A DNA stretch of 64,000 nucleotides, taken from Eonycteris spelaea (Eukaryota; Chordata; Mammalia; Chiroptera; Pteropodidae). Below the pieces are notes generated by a model, which saw only the letters and a list, made by a program, of their open reading frames with translations, was not told the origin of the DNA and made no database searches. Below are positions 14,401 to 24,300 of this stretch, in pieces (the stretch's first letter is position 1; every line of letters begins with the position of its first letter). Location: positions 1,054,001 through 1,118,000 of the forward strand of contig PUFA01000225.1 in NCBI GenBank assembly GCA_003508835.1, in the 5' to 3' direction. The position numbers were made by a program, and so were the translations under genes.

Positions 14401-16125
14401 AGGAAGATAGGACACCAAAGAGTATCCTGGGACTTTCCAAAGCTGAGGTTTGACTCTCAGAAAAAGGATGAGAGTAACAGGAAGTTATGTTGCACTTTAA
14501 GAGATTGTATTTTACAGCAGTAAAGTTCCTCAGAAGATGTTTATTTTTGATCTAGGATGATACAGAAGAAAGCCAAGGCAATAAAGAATTGATATGTAGA
14601 TTTTGGGTATCTAGATTTCTAAAGTAGCCTGGTTGTAGGTAGGAAATGACCAGGTCTCCCTGGTCATCATAGAGAGAGTACACTTAGCTTTGGACCATTC
14701 AGTGAATATTTCACTAATGTCCTAAGGAGGACCTTCCATGTTTCTTGCTGAAATGATATTTCAGTAAAGTTTTGAGAATGGAAAGGCTGAAGGACAAATA
14801 TTCATAACTACAGCCTCCCAGGAGGACCCAGGCCTTGCTCTGCAGTGACCAAGGGTCCTGTTTTTTCCAGCCAGCCCACCTCCCAACACCTTCTTTGGCT
14901 CCATTCCTCTTGATCTTCCCTTTCTAGGTATTTGTTTGGCCAACACAGACAGCCGACACTATACAAACCTTACCACTGGCATCTACCGGTTCAACCCCCT
15001 CTACCTGCAGCCTCAGAGCGTCCGTGGGTGAGTGAACAGGTTTGATACAACCGACCCACCTTTCTCCGCCCTTTTCCCCAGACTCTCCGCAGAATGGGGG
15101 AAGACCAGGGTCTGCACAAATTAAAACGGAGACATTGTAGAACCCAACTGGCCAGCTTCCTTCATTGCCATAGTCTTGCCACTCCCCAGAATGTGTGGGA
15201 ATTGGCCACTATTTTTCAGGGATGGAGGTAAAAAAGATGATTGGAGGGAATCTAGTAGAATGAGGACCCTCATCTACTAACCCCAGCTCTTTCTCCCTTT
15301 GAGAGAGCCTACCCTCTGGACCTCATTGACCCCCCCAAAATGGGAAAATCTAGAATTCTTGATTACCATTCAGTGAAATGCAGACACACATGAAGTCAGA
15401 AGTGGGTATGTGATTTGAATTGTCAGAATAAATCATGCAATAGGAACCTAAGACATGATCACCTGCTTAACTGCTGTGTGTGAATTACTATTTTGTGGGT
15501 TCCTCAGCAACTTTTAAACTCAGGGTGTGGGAGGACGATTTCCATGTGTCTCTCTGCTTGTCATATCCAGACCTGATTTCCCACCATTCAGTAGCCAACA
15601 GACTGAAATATTTGAATATGAGCTTAAGAACAACTTTCCTGGATTTTGTTTTGTTTTTCATTTTGGTTTTGTTTGTTTGTTTGTTTTTAATGGAGGGACA
15701 GGTAGCTACTCTATTTCCTTTCATCTTTGAGGTTACAGAGCAGGAGATGATTTTCTGCTTCCCAGGGGTTTATTATTTACCCCCACTGTTTTTTACCGTG
15801 GGCATGGATCCCCATGACATGAGCAATATGTTATATGAAACTTCACTTCTTTATATGGCCTACCCCACCTTGCCCACATCCTACCCCTGGAGGGTCAAAG
15901 GCCAGTGGCTTCAGGGGTTATGGGGTGGGAATGATCTGTAATAACATTTGTGCTTCAGCAGTGGGCTCTCTCCTCTCTTCCCCCAAATCTGTTTCCCTCA
16001 GCATACACGGAATTAACGAGAAAATCTCAGTCCAAGCCTATGAGACCCAGGTGAAATTCATCTTTGAGTTTATCCAGAATGCTGATGCAGACCTGAAACC
16101 AGTTCCTCACAAGGACGAACTGTGA
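1088..16125 (+). CDS. PM20D1: PM20D1 (peptidase M20 domain containing 1), 3' eleven exons, frameshifted in one
   Basis: In the known family PM20D1 is a secreted M20 metallo-enzyme that condenses fatty acids with amino acids, and hydrolyses the products, giving N-acyl amino acids that uncouple mitochondria. Exons seen: 1088-1320, 1769-1855, 2925-3058, 3360-3479, 4188-4266, 4836-4897, 5137-5215, 7087-7157, 12598-12766, 14928-15027 and 16002-16125. All have AG acceptors and GT donors and phases that join, except that 7087-7157 is one base short. The coding sum plus one base from exon 1 would give 419 residues if that base were present. This matches the human protein of about 502 residues minus an N-terminal exon of about 83. 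M20 metal ligands and the catalytic Glu are kept (AHTD, the first Asp of GTMDNK, GHDEE, VDEGG, HGINE). Sequons NMT and NLT fit secretion. Identity is secure; whether the gene still makes enzyme is not. Confidence 0.93.
1769..1855 (+). CDS. PM20D1: PM20D1 exon 3: catalytic Glu pair
   Basis: This 87-bp phase 0/0 exon of 29 codons ends with GHDEE. By family knowledge the two Glu residues are the general base and a metal ligand, and both are retained. The acceptor is a C-rich tract ending CCCCCAG and the donor is GTAGGG. Confidence 0.9.
2090..2510 (-). repeat. Old L1 3' fragment, reverse orientation
   Basis: The stretch reads like the reverse complement of an old L1 3' UTR. It has a gravity-type phrase TTTTAGGTTCACAGCAAAAT, then CATATACCCC, CACATCATCCTCACCCAAAG and CATCATTATAGTATCATACA. 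It lies in PM20D1 intron 3. Boundaries are approximate. Confidence 0.6.
2925..3479 (+). CDS. PM20D1: PM20D1 exons 4 and 5 (2925-3058, 3360-3479)
   Basis: Exon 4 encodes VSGTDGAKK through VDEGG, where the Asp is a zinc ligand of M20 enzymes, to FAM. Exon 5 continues ISVTEKG to AAAVSR and opens the dimerisation lid domain, with the sequon NMT. The 302-bp intron between them includes a short TTTC-rich tract near 3196-3222 only by proximity to the exon 4 donor. Phases agree: 134 plus 120 plus 79 bases of exon 6 make 111 whole codons. Confidence 0.88.
4188..5215 (+). CDS. PM20D1: PM20D1 exons 6, 7 and 8 (4188-4266, 4836-4897, 5137-5215)
   Basis: These short exons encode the lid-domain stretch LEQTPMP to HLANE, then FSFPVNIVL to WPLVS, then RLMDRNS to NAGVK. 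The last two sum to 141 bases, a whole number of codons, so exon 9 must begin in phase 0. Splice junctions are canonical (GTGTGG, GTAGGT and GTAATG donors). A hAT-like element sits in the intron just after exon 6. Confidence 0.87.
4288..4485 (+). mobile_element. Non-autonomous hAT-like DNA transposon, internally deleted
   Basis: The left end reads CAGTCCCAACCTTTTTGGTA and the right end near 4465-4482 reads GAGTTGGGGTTCCC. These ends are roughly reverse-complementary. The inner text (GAGAATCTAATGCCTGATGA, then a GTTCCTAACAGGCC block) is typical of a very common mammalian element of this kind. Much of the middle is absent. It sits 20 bases past PM20D1 exon 6. Confidence 0.55.
5216..7086 (+). 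other. PM20D1 intron 8
   Basis: This 1.9-kb intron is AT-rich at 5480-5940. It includes a MIR-like stretch at about 6290-6400, the 'Tcc-taacagctttatgaaa' area where a tail and anchor are recognisable but decayed. I see no conserved exon and no RNA gene. Confidence 0.5.
7087..7157 (+). pseudogene. PM20D1: PM20D1 exon 9 with 1-bp deletion (frameshift)
   Basis: Exon 8 ends and exon 10 begins in phase 0, so exon 9 must be a multiple of 3; it is 71 bp. Reading from the acceptor gives VNVIPQW and then a wrong frame. After the C run at 7098-7102 the other frame gives the family sequence [17 protein letters not shown]. One C of the expected six-C run is missing. In the shifted frame translation stops at TAG 12608-12610 early in exon 10. 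That leaves two exon junctions downstream, so nonsense-mediated decay would be expected. No alternative AG restores the frame. The run is a homopolymer, so a sequence error is a live alternative. Confidence 0.85.
7158..8312 (+). other. PM20D1 intron 9, first part, with ancient LINE-like text
   Basis: About 7470-8180 reads like an old mammalian interspersed repeat, probably L2-related. It contains phrases such as TTGAGCTGAGACTTAAAGGA and GATCAGGGCCTTGTATG. The open frames across it (for example 7882-8196) have no recognisable protein. I assign no function. Confidence 0.4.
8322..8554 (+). mobile_element. 5S-rRNA-derived SINE with target-site duplication
   Basis: The head at 8322-8440 is a near full-length 5S rRNA copy of 119 bases. 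It has an A-box-like AGCTAAGCAGGGTC and a C-box-like TGGATGGGAGAC, the internal RNA polymerase III promoter. It is followed by an ATAG tetranucleotide array (about 8455-8488), a body of about 60 bases not related to 5S, and an A-run (8544-8550). ATAACAATG occurs immediately on both sides (8313-8321 and 8555-8563). 5S-headed SINEs are known from fruit bats (the MEG group) and springhares. CpG-type decay of the head shows it is not a working 5S gene. Confidence 0.8.
8455..8488. repeat. (ATAG)n microsatellite inside the SINE
   Basis: About eight ATAG/GATA units lie between the 5S head and the 3' body of the SINE. They probably grew from an AAATA-rich linker. The site is likely polymorphic. Confidence 0.85.
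8564..12597 (+). other. PM20D1 intron 9, remainder
   Basis: This stretch has no exon between the SINE and exon 10. An L2-like tract covers about 9838-10170. A good MIR copy lies at about 10700-10900, with the core GATGAGGAAGCTGAAGCATA and CCCAAGGTCACATAAC. A weaker MIR lies at 11100-11190. The rest, including a minus-strand open frame of 152 codons at 11261-11719, shows nothing I can name. Confidence 0.5.
12598..12766 (+). CDS. PM20D1: PM20D1 exon 10
   Basis: This 169-bp exon runs from [18 protein letters not shown] through [11 protein letters not shown] to EVDIIAP and ends in phase 1. It is intact in its own frame, with acceptor CCCCTAAG and donor GTAATT. It holds the premature TAG at 12608-12610 only in the frame produced by the exon 9 deletion. 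A long intron of 5.4 kb precedes it. Confidence 0.88.
13217..13400 (+). mobile_element. hAT-Charlie MER-type DNA transposon fragment
   Basis: The pattern CTGGTTCTCAAATTT, then GGAACTTATTAAAATGCAGA, CCTGGAATCTGCCTTTAAAG and GATTCTGATATCAG follows the usual layout of a small non-autonomous hAT-Charlie element. It is degraded. The exact subfamily cannot be set by eye. Confidence 0.5.
13553..13649 (+). mobile_element. Short polyadenylated retrocopy with imperfect target duplication
   Basis: About 83 bases end in TAATAAACTTTCC, then TTTTGACTC, then an A-run of about 15. That is the layout of a transcript 3' end, with AATAAA about 20 bases before the tail. Both flanks carry related 17-mers (left 13536-13552, right 13650-13666; AAATTCTACATCCACTG against AAATTCAACATCCACCG, two differences). 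The source is not recognised; an LTR R-region or a cellular mRNA end would both fit. Confidence 0.55.
14928..15027 (+). CDS. PM20D1: PM20D1 exon 11
   Basis: This 100-bp exon encodes [22 protein letters not shown] and continues to PQSVRG. The NTDSR and TTGIYRF blocks are family hallmarks near the second half of the catalytic domain, and NLT is a sequon. It ends in phase 2 with donor GTGAGT. The first residues (GICLA) differ from the human form as I remember it. Confidence 0.87.
15028..16001 (+). other. PM20D1 last intron
   Basis: This 974-bp intron has a T/G-rich tract (15640-15690, TTTG units) and no recognised repeat. The 153-codon open frame at 15480-15941 has no domain and spans low-complexity text. 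Confidence 0.5.
16002..16125 (+). CDS. PM20D1: PM20D1 last exon, ending HKDEL
   Basis: The exon encodes [16 protein letters not shown] through the helix [13 protein letters not shown] to the stop TGA at 16123-16125. The His of HGINE is the last metal ligand of the family. The terminal four residues are Lys-Asp-Glu-Leu, a textbook ER-retrieval signal. That is surprising for an enzyme known as secreted. Confidence 0.9.
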
Positions 16126-16745
16126 GGTCCAGGAGCCAGCTGAATCAAGGTGGCTGACTCTGGGTCAGAACTAACCCAAGGGAGAAAGCCAATGTTGATG
16201 AAACTCTGGAGTAGAATCACATAGTAATACAACTCTCACCAGCCTTGCCCACTTCTAAACTCACCCAGTAACAACGCCAGGGAGTAGGGGAGAACCAGCA
16301 GGAATCTGGCTTCTCCCTTCCTCCTGACATCTCCATCCCTCAACTGACCCGCATTTCCTGCCTTCTTGTCCCTGTCTTAGAAGGTATCTGGCTTGTCTAT
16401 CTTACACTGATTATTTAGCTACTCCACATTCCAGACCTCATTTACTAAATGCAGACTTGAAAAACCTTAACCAGGTGTTACCTGCTGGAAGTATTTAATT
16501 TAGGGCAATCTTGCCAGGCTACCTTCTTGTGGCCTATATATCTCTTCTCGCTGTAACTCTCCTTCTTCCCCTCTCCCCCGCCCCCAACTCTTGGACTATT
16601 TAGCTGGCTCTTCATCTCTCCTCTCCTGCCACTGCATCTCTCCCCCTACCTTCCAATTTGTTCTACATCTGGAGCAAGACTTACTCAAACTGTGATTCCA
16701 CCATAATTACCACAAAGTACCAAATAAAATGATCTATGTAAGCAT
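16126..16745 (+). other. PM20D1: PM20D1 3' UTR
   Basis: About 620 bases follow the stop codon, with no repeat I recognise and several C/T-rich stretches. The AATAAA at 16723-16728 is the best polyadenylation signal, placing the transcript end near 16745. Confidence 0.7.
16723..16728 (+). terminator. PM20D1: PM20D1 polyadenylation signal
   Basis: Canonical AATAAA about 600 bases after the stop codon, followed by a short TG-containing stretch. No other canonical signal was noticed between it and the stop. Confidence 0.65.
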
Positions 16746-19700
16746 CGCCTGGTCACTGAGGGGTGAAACTGAGGCAGGGGGCTTTGGAGGAACCCCAAAC
16801 CTCTTGGCCCTAGAGCCTGGAGAAGAAAGTCTCTGTCCTTGGGCTCCTCCCAAAGGCTCCCTAGTCTTTGCTCCCTCCCCTGCCCTTTCCTGCCACCTGC
16901 TTCTTCTGCCCCACCCCACGAGGCACTGATGTGTGGAAACGTTTCCCTGGCAAGTCTAATGGGCTAAGCTCCCCCAAGGAAGGGCATTCATGGTCCAGTC
17001 CCTTAGAGAAGCCCAGGACCAACAGGCCTTGGCCCTGGCATCATGTCCTGGTTCAGACTTATCAAAGGGAAGTGAAGGGCATGAGGCGGGGTGTGGAGGA
17101 GGAGACTGGCTTGAAGGGCTCTCCCATGGTTTGTGGGGAATGAGGAGGGGCAAGCTGCCCTCGCTTAGGGGATGGCAGAGCTCCTGTCTTTTTCTGGAAT
17201 CTCCGGGCATATTTGAATCTGTTCAGTAGCTGGGGCACTGGAAGGGAGCATTTCCTGGCCCAAGGCTGGGGGAGCTGTGCTTTGCGGATCACAAGGGATT
17301 TGCGGTCACAAAGGGAGACACAGAGGGAGCTGGGACTTGAGAGATTCCTTTTTCTTTCCTTACCAGACAAGGACTTTCCATGCCTCACTGGGGTTTGACA
17401 GCAATAGGCTTCTTTTCACTCCTCACAACCCTCAATCCCCCTCCGGACCCCAATTCCCCACCTCCCTCCTGTGGCTGTGATCTATTCCTTGGAGCTTTGG
17501 TTTATTGGAATGTGTTAGAAAAACAGTGCCGGGATTATTTGAGCTTTTTGTTACTGCTGTTAAGATTCACATTCTTTCCCTCATTCCCTCTTTTTTGCCC
17601 TATTCAGTACTTATTCAGCATTTGTTAGAGGGGAGCTCAAGAAAATAAATAATCCTTCACATTTGCACAGAGCTGTATAGAGTGCTCTCACACACCTTGT
17701 CTCATCAGAGCCCACAAGAGCCCCTTAAAGAAGATACTATTACCCCTTCTTATGGAGGAGGAATTGGCTATCAGAGAGATTATACATCTAGCTCGGGGTT
17801 ACACGTCTAACCCATGTCACCTGGCCCCAAACCTTACTATTACTCCATGATCCTAAGTTACAGATTGAAGTCTACTTCCCATCTATCATCTTATTTGATC
17901 CTGGCAACAACTCTAAGGTACTGTTCATTGCTCCTATTTTACAGATAAGACACAGCTGAGACTCAGAAGTTAAATATTTGTCCAAGGTCATGCAGGTGTT
18001 AGGGGTAAAATCTATCTGGATCCAAAGCCTGTGCTAATAGTACTAAAGAGGAAACTGAGACTCAGAGAAGTCATTTGCCCAAGATCACACAGTTCTTATG
18101 AGGCAGACCCAGAATTCAAATGCAAGTCAAAAATCCCTAAGTTCAGTGCTTTTTCAATTGCACCATGCTACCTGCCCCAGGAACCTGTAGTGCGTGGCTC
18201 ATTCATTCCACTTCAGGGTGATCTCCAGGACAAAGGCTGTTCTACTGTTGGATTTCATCCTTAGCTCAAGCAGTCTGTGTTCCCCTGGCTGACCTCTCAC
18301 TATTAACACCTCTCACTCTGTCTACCACCATTTCCTACCACCTCCACCCCAAGATTCTGGATTCAGCTCTTCTCCATTCTCTGAATTTGAGGACAGCCAA
18401 GTCTCTAATTGTCCATGGGATAACTGGGAAAAGAATAAGCGAGACCTTGTCCCCACTGGGTCTCACCACTCTCTTCTAGCGTCAGAAAGGATAGTCATCT
18501 AAACCCCTGCAGTGGAAAGGAAGGCCCTTGAGCCTGGAAACTGCTCTAAATCCTGGCTCTAAGAATATAGACTGCAGCTCCGTGGCCCCTGAAGAGGGTG
18601 ACTGAAAGTGCTGGCCATGCCAAGACAATAGAAGCCCTAAGACTCTAAGCAGGATGGGGCAAGGGAACTGGGACTTTCCTGTACCCTAATCCCATCCACC
18701 TACCACTCCTCAAATCAACCTTGAGGAACTCCAGCAGATAATCACTGGGACACCCTATACTCTCATCAAGGACTTAGCTCAAGCTTCTTGCACTCACTCC
18801 CTAAGGCTAGAAGGAAGACAAAATATTCATAAGAAAAAAGAATGAGAAAGGAAGGGAGTGAAGTTTGGTTGGAGTTCCTTGATTTTGAACCTGGGTTACT
18901 AAAAGACTTGGCCACTCTAGATCTAATTATTATTTTTTTCCAGAGGAGATAATAGAGACAGAATTCCTACTGAAGAGCTGAGCACATCATTAGTTTTTTT
19001 GAAAATTTAAATCTAATTAAATATTTTTTATAAAAATAAAAGTATTTACAATTTTAGTGCTTAGTGTCCATTTAATTGTCTTAGAGGATGAGTATTATGT
19101 TTCATGTGTGTTACATTTAGACCTACAAATATAAAAATGTAAGAATAATATAAATTGTTTAACACTACAAATGTTCCTCAGCCACCAGGTGCAATGTTGC
19201 AAATAATACACTAATTTATGAATACCTCTAGAACCAGACATCGAACTCAGAGAAAAACAAGTAAATGGATGCTCAGCACTACTGGGAAATAGCAAGTCCC
19301 GCAAGACTCTATTACAGTCATGCTACCAGAGAGGAAAGATTTGACAAGTCAATTTTCTTTTCTCTTACTAACCACTGTGATAGCTCAGTTCCTCCCTGCA
19401 CTCCAAAGCCATGTTCGTCTCTAAGTTCACAGACACAACCCAAAAACCCTTCAGTGTTCAGATGGTTTTTGTTTGTTTGTTTTTGTCTGTTTTTCCTGAA
19501 AGCATAGGGCAAGATATTTGAGAAGTGTTTCTCTGGAGCCTGAACTGTGTTAGTCTCAGAAGTATGTGTTTAGGGTGACCAGTCGATCTGTGCTAGCACT
19601 GAGTACTGAATCCCAAGTGACAGAAACATCCTTGGGTTTTTAACAGATTCAGCGTTCTTTGGTGGTTGTAATATATGATACCTTCGAAAGCATGAAGCCT

Positions 19701-19844
19701 AGGGCAGGGGGACTCTCTCGCTCAGGTCTAAGAGATAAGGTCTTATTTTACATACCCCATGGTGCCTGGTCCAGGAAATCACAAAGGCCTCTTTGGTAAG
19801 GAGGCCATGAATAAGCTGAGACTTCAAGATTGAATAAGAGTGAT
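16746..19844. other. Intergenic, PM20D1 to SLC41A1, with MIR cluster
   Basis: 16746-17630 shows GC-rich unique sequence with overlapping open frames on both strands and no recognisable protein. Three MIR-type remnants follow at about 17640-17850, 17880-18020 and 18030-18130; the last has GAGGAAACTGAGACTCAGAG and GCCCAAGATCACACAG. 18200-19840 holds nothing I can name. Confidence 0.5.
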
Positions 19845-21342
19845 GCTATATAGAGAGAACCCTAAAGAGTCCACCAAAAACTATTAGAACTGAAAAATGA
19901 AATCAGTGAAGTAGGATACAAAATATTCAGGAATCAATTGCATTTTTATACATCAATAACAAACTATCAGAAAGAAAAATTAAGAAAACAGTCTCACTTA
20001 CAAACAATTGCATTAAAAAATACCTAGAAATAAACTTAACCAAGGGGTAAAAGACCTGTTCCTGGAAAATTATAAGACATTGAAGAAAGAACTTAAAGAA
20101 GATACAAATAAATGAAAACATATACCGTGCTCATGGACAGGAAGAATTAACATTAAAATGTCCATATTACCCAAAGCAATCTACAGTTTCAGTGTAATTC
20201 TTATCAAAATACCAATGGCATTTTTCACAGAACTAGAACAAAAATCCAAAAATTTATATGAAACCACAAAAGACCCTAAATAGCCAAGACAATCTTGAAA
20301 AAGAAGAATAAAGTTAGAAGTATCACAGTACCTTATATCAAACTATACTACAAGGCTACAGTAATCAAAACAGCATGGTACTGGCATAAAAACAGACACA
20401 TAGGTGAATGGAACCAAATAGAGAACCCAGAAATAAATTCATACCTATATGGTCATTTAATCTATGACAAAAGAGGCAAGAATATACAATGGCGTAAAGA
20501 CAATCTCTTCAATAAATAGTGTTGGGAAAACCAGACAGATATATGCAAAAAAATAAAACAAAACTGGATCACCTTCTTATACCATATACAGGAATAAAAT
20601 CAAAATGGATTAAAGACTTAAATGTGAGACTCGAAACCATAAAACTCCTAGGAAAAAACATAGGCAGTAAACTCTCTGACATTGCTCCTAGTGATATTAT
20701 TTTCTGCTATAACTTCTCATGCAAGGGAAACAGAAGAAGAAAATAAACAAATGAGACTACATCAAACTAAACACTTTTTGCTCAGCAAAGGAAACTATCA
20801 ACAAAACAAAAACCTACCAAATGGGAGAAGATATTTGTCTATAATACATCTGAGAAAGGGTTAATATCTAAAATTTATAAAGAACTCATACAACTCAACA
20901 CCAAAGAACAAAGAAACAAACAATGCAATTAAAAAATGGGCAGATGACGTGAATAGGCATTTCTTCAAAGAGTGCATACATGACCAATAAACATGAAAAG
21001 ATGCTCAACATCACAAATCATTAGAGAAACACAAAAGCACAGTGAGATATCACCTCACACCTGTCAGAATGGCTATTGTCAATAAATCAACAAACAACAA
21101 ATGGTAGTGAGGACATGGAGAACCCTTGTCCATAGTTGGTGCGGCAACTATGGAAAACAGTATGGAGGTTCTCCAAAAAAATTAAAAGTAGAACTACCGC
21201 ATGACCCAGCAATCCCACTTCTGGGTATTTATCTGAAGAAATCCAAAATACTAATTCAGAAAGATACATGTATTCCTATGTTCATAGCCAAGATATAAAA
21301 GCAAGTTAAGTGTCCATTGACAGATGATTGGGTAAAGATTTG

Positions 21343-21395
<53 letters not shown>

Positions 21396-21840
21396 GGAAT
21401 ATTGGCCATGAAAAAGAATAAAATCTTCCCAATTGCGACAACATGGATGGACCTGAAGGTTATTATGCTGAGTGAAATAAGTCAGAGAGAGAAAGACAAA
21501 TGCCATATGATTTCACTTATTTGTGGAATCTAAAAAACAAATAAACAAAAATAAACTCATAGATACAGAGAACAAACTGATGGTTGCCAGGCGGGAGAGG
21601 GATTGGAGGGCTGGGTGAAAAAAAGATGAAGAGATTAAGTACAAATTGGTAGTTACAAAAGAGTCATAGCAATATAAAGTACTGCACAGAGATTATAGTC
21701 AATAATATTGTAATAACTTTGTGTGGTGCCAGGTGGTACTAGACTTATTGAGAGAATCACTTTGTAAATTATATAAATGTCTTATCACTATGCTATGCAC
21801 CTGGAACTAATATAATCTTGAATGTCAACTGCAATTGAAA
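19845..21840 (+). mobile_element. L1 LINE, 3' part of ORF2 plus 3' end, decayed
   Basis: Sense-strand L1 ORF2 text is clear: CCACCAAAAACTATTAGAAC, CAGCATGGTACTGGCATAAA, ATGACCCAGCAATCCCACTT and CACTTATTTGTGGAATCTAA. Open frames at 20295-20519 and 20519-20746 are neighbouring pieces of the broken reverse-transcriptase C-terminal region. The element is 5'-truncated with many stops, and a TG array has grown in it. Confidence 0.85.
21345..21392. repeat. (GT)24 microsatellite within L1
   Basis: Twenty-four uninterrupted GT units replace the usual short TATATA stretch of L1 just before AATGGAATATT. Purity and length suggest high mutability. Confidence 0.95.
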
Positions 21841-22173
21841 ATTTTTTAACTTTTTTAAAGATGGTATAATAGTTAACAAGACAAAAAGTTGGGGTTGGGG
21901 GGGGGTGGTGTCCAAAGAGAGTAGAGTGTACAGAGACTATGAAGCAAATAAGAGCATGTACCTTCAGGAAACTGAAAGACCTATTTGGGCCTTGTAAGTC
22001 AAGACTGACTTAAGGGCAATGGGGTAGGAAAGAATGGTTAATAAGTTGTTTTTTCCTTCTTTTCTTCCTTTCATTTTTCCATCCTGTTCTTTGTTTTATT
22101 CCTTCTTCCTAACACTTACACAGTGATTACTCTATGCCAGGCACTGTTCTAAATGATATATGTAAGTCATATA

Positions 22174-22265
22174 ATAAACTTATATAATCTTAATAATTAC
22201 CCTATGAAGTAGACTGCTGCAATATAACAGTTAAAAAATCAAGTCAGTGGATTGGAGAAAGGTCA
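22174..22265 (+). repeat. Arm A of imperfect inverted duplication (MIR/L1 junction)
   Basis: The arm includes TTACCCTATGAAGTAGACTG and AATCAAGTCAGTGGATTGG. The same order appears in reverse complement at about 24797-24880. Past the MIR-like part both copies share non-repeat text and then run into L1, so this is a duplicated junction and not two independent repeats. Confidence 0.6.
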
Positions 22266-22269
22266 GGGA

Positions 22270-22860
22270 TTAAAAAGTTATTTAGGTTAGTCATTAGGGA
22301 AATGCAAATCAGAACCACAAAGTCAGATCTAGGTTGGCCACAATCGAAAAAAATACTGAAAATAACAAGTGTTGATGAGGCACTCTTTCCCAAACTGGTG
22401 GGGAAATTGAAACCCTTGTACATTTGCTGGTGATAAAGTAAAATGGTGCAGCTGCTGTGGAAACAGTTTGTTGTTCCTCAAAAAGTTAAAATTACAGTGT
22501 CACCCAGCAATTCCACTCCTAAGTATATTCTTGAATTGAAAACAGGTATTCAAACAAAAGCTTATACAAGAATGCTCATAGCAACACTATTTACAATAGC
22601 TCAGGTGTCCATTAGCAGATAAATGGATAAATAAAATGTGGTATATACATACAATGGACTGTTATTCAGCCATAAACAGGAATGAAATAGTGACACATGC
22701 TACAGCATGGATGAACCTTGAAGACTTTATGCTGAGTAAAACAAAGGTCACATATTGCATGGTTCCATTTATTTGAATTGTTCAAAATAGGAAAGTCCAT
22801 AGAGACAGAAAGCAGAGTAGTGGTTGCCAGGAACTGTGAATTTGCTTCAACAACAACAAA
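22270..22860 (+). mobile_element. L1 3' fragment
   Basis: Sense L1 text: ATTAGGGAAATGCAAATCAG, CACCCAGCAATTCCACTCCT, TGTTATTCAGCCATAAACAG and AGTGGTTGCCAGGAACTGTG. Old and degraded, without a clear tail. Confidence 0.75.
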
Positions 22861-22961
22861 AAAGTCAAAAATAGTTATTTAGGAGGTGAAGTCACTGGAT
22901 GGCATTTGGTGATTGATGGATGGTGAGCTGGTGTGGAAGTAGGAGTCAAAAATGACTCTCA

Positions 22962-23001
22962 CAACATGAGTCAATAAATATGAATTGAGCACCTAAAAAA
23001 A
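22962..23001 (+). mobile_element. 40-bp A-tailed micro-insertion with 14-bp duplication
   Basis: AAAAATGACTCTCA occurs at 22948-22961 and again at 23002-23015. Between them lie about 33 bases resembling an L2/MIR end (TCAATAAATATGAATTGAGC) followed by an A-run. This is the layout of a very short retro-insertion, although templated repair is possible. Confidence 0.55.
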
Positions 23002-23249
23002 AAAAATGACTCTCAGGTGGCTGACTTGAGCAAATGGGAGTTTGACTCCATTTACTAAGATGGGGAAGACTACAGAAGGAGCAAGTATCTAGGAGATGAC
23101 GAGCTCCGTTTTGGATAAAACAAGCTGGAAGTGCTGAGACATCTAAGTCTGGAGCTCAAAAGAAAAGTCTAGGACAAAGACATTAGGAAGTCATCAACAT
23201 AACACCATAAAATGGTATTATAAGAGCAAGACTCAATATCTAAGAGTAT

Positions 23250-24300
23250 GATCAAGGAGAAGAACCAAATGTGCAAGTTTAAATTAGAATGTTAAAAGAC
23301 TTATCTGATAGGAACCGTTATCTAAAACATACAAAAACTCCTCGAATTCAACAATAAGAAAACAAATAATCCAATTTTAAAATGGGCCAAAGACCTTAAC
23401 AGACATTTCACCAAAGATATACAAATGGCAAATAAGCATATGAAAAGATTCTCCACATCATATGTCATTGGGCAAATGCAAATTAAAACAACTTGATACC
23501 ACTACACACCTCTAACAATGGCCAAAATCTGAAACAGTAATAACACCAAATATGGCGAGGATATGGAGCAACAGAACTCTTATACATTGCTGGTAGAAAT
23601 GCAAATTGTAGGGCCACTTTGGAAGACGGTTGGGTTCCTACAAAACTAAACATACTCAGCAATCATGCTCCCTGATATTTACCCAAAAGGGTTGAAAACT
23701 TAATTGCCCAAACTTGAAAGCAACCAAGGTGTCCTTCAGTAGGTGAATGGATAAATAAAATGCTGTACACCCAGACAATGGAATATCATTCAGCACTAAA
23801 AAGAAATGAACTATTAAGCCATGAACCATGAAAAGACATGGAGGAGCCTTAAATGTAGATTACTAAGTGAAAGAAGACGATCTGAAAAGGCTACATACTG
23901 GATGATTCTAACTGTATGACACTCCAGAGGAGGCAAAACTACAGAGGTAACAAAAAGGGCCGTGGCTGTGGAGAAGGAGGTTATGAGTAGCAGAGCACAG
24001 AGGATTTTTTAGGGCAATGAAAATACTCTATGATACTGTAATAATAAATACACATCATTATATATTTGTCCAAACCCATAGAATTTACAACACCAAGAGT
24101 GAACCCTAAGGTAAACTATGAACTTTGGTGATTATAATATGTCAATGTTAGTTCATTCTAAGCGAAAAACGTACCACTCTGCTGAGTGATATTGATAATG
24201 GGGGAAGCTATGCATGTGTAGGGGTAGGAGGGTAGACAAAATCTCTGTACTTTCCTTTCAATTTTATGGTAAACCTGAAACTGTGCTATAAAAAAAAAAA
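23250..24300 (+). mobile_element. L1 3' fragment with A-tail
   Basis: Sense L1-like text: AATGGGCCAAAGACCTTAAC, TGGTAGAAATGCAAATTGTA and GTGAATGGATAAATAAAATG. It ends in an A-run at 24289-24300. More diverged than the copy at 19845. Confidence 0.7.

Larger units (their letters stand above)
12767..14927 (+). other. PM20D1 intron 10
   Basis: Besides the hAT element and the short retrocopy listed separately, this intron holds an open frame at 13947-14453 (168 codons). It has no recognisable domain and no splice support. I treat it as chance. Confidence 0.5.

Noticed and set aside
13947..14453. 168-codon open frame in PM20D1 intron 10
   Set aside because: No recognisable domain, a competing frame overlaps it, and it is not needed for any exon join.
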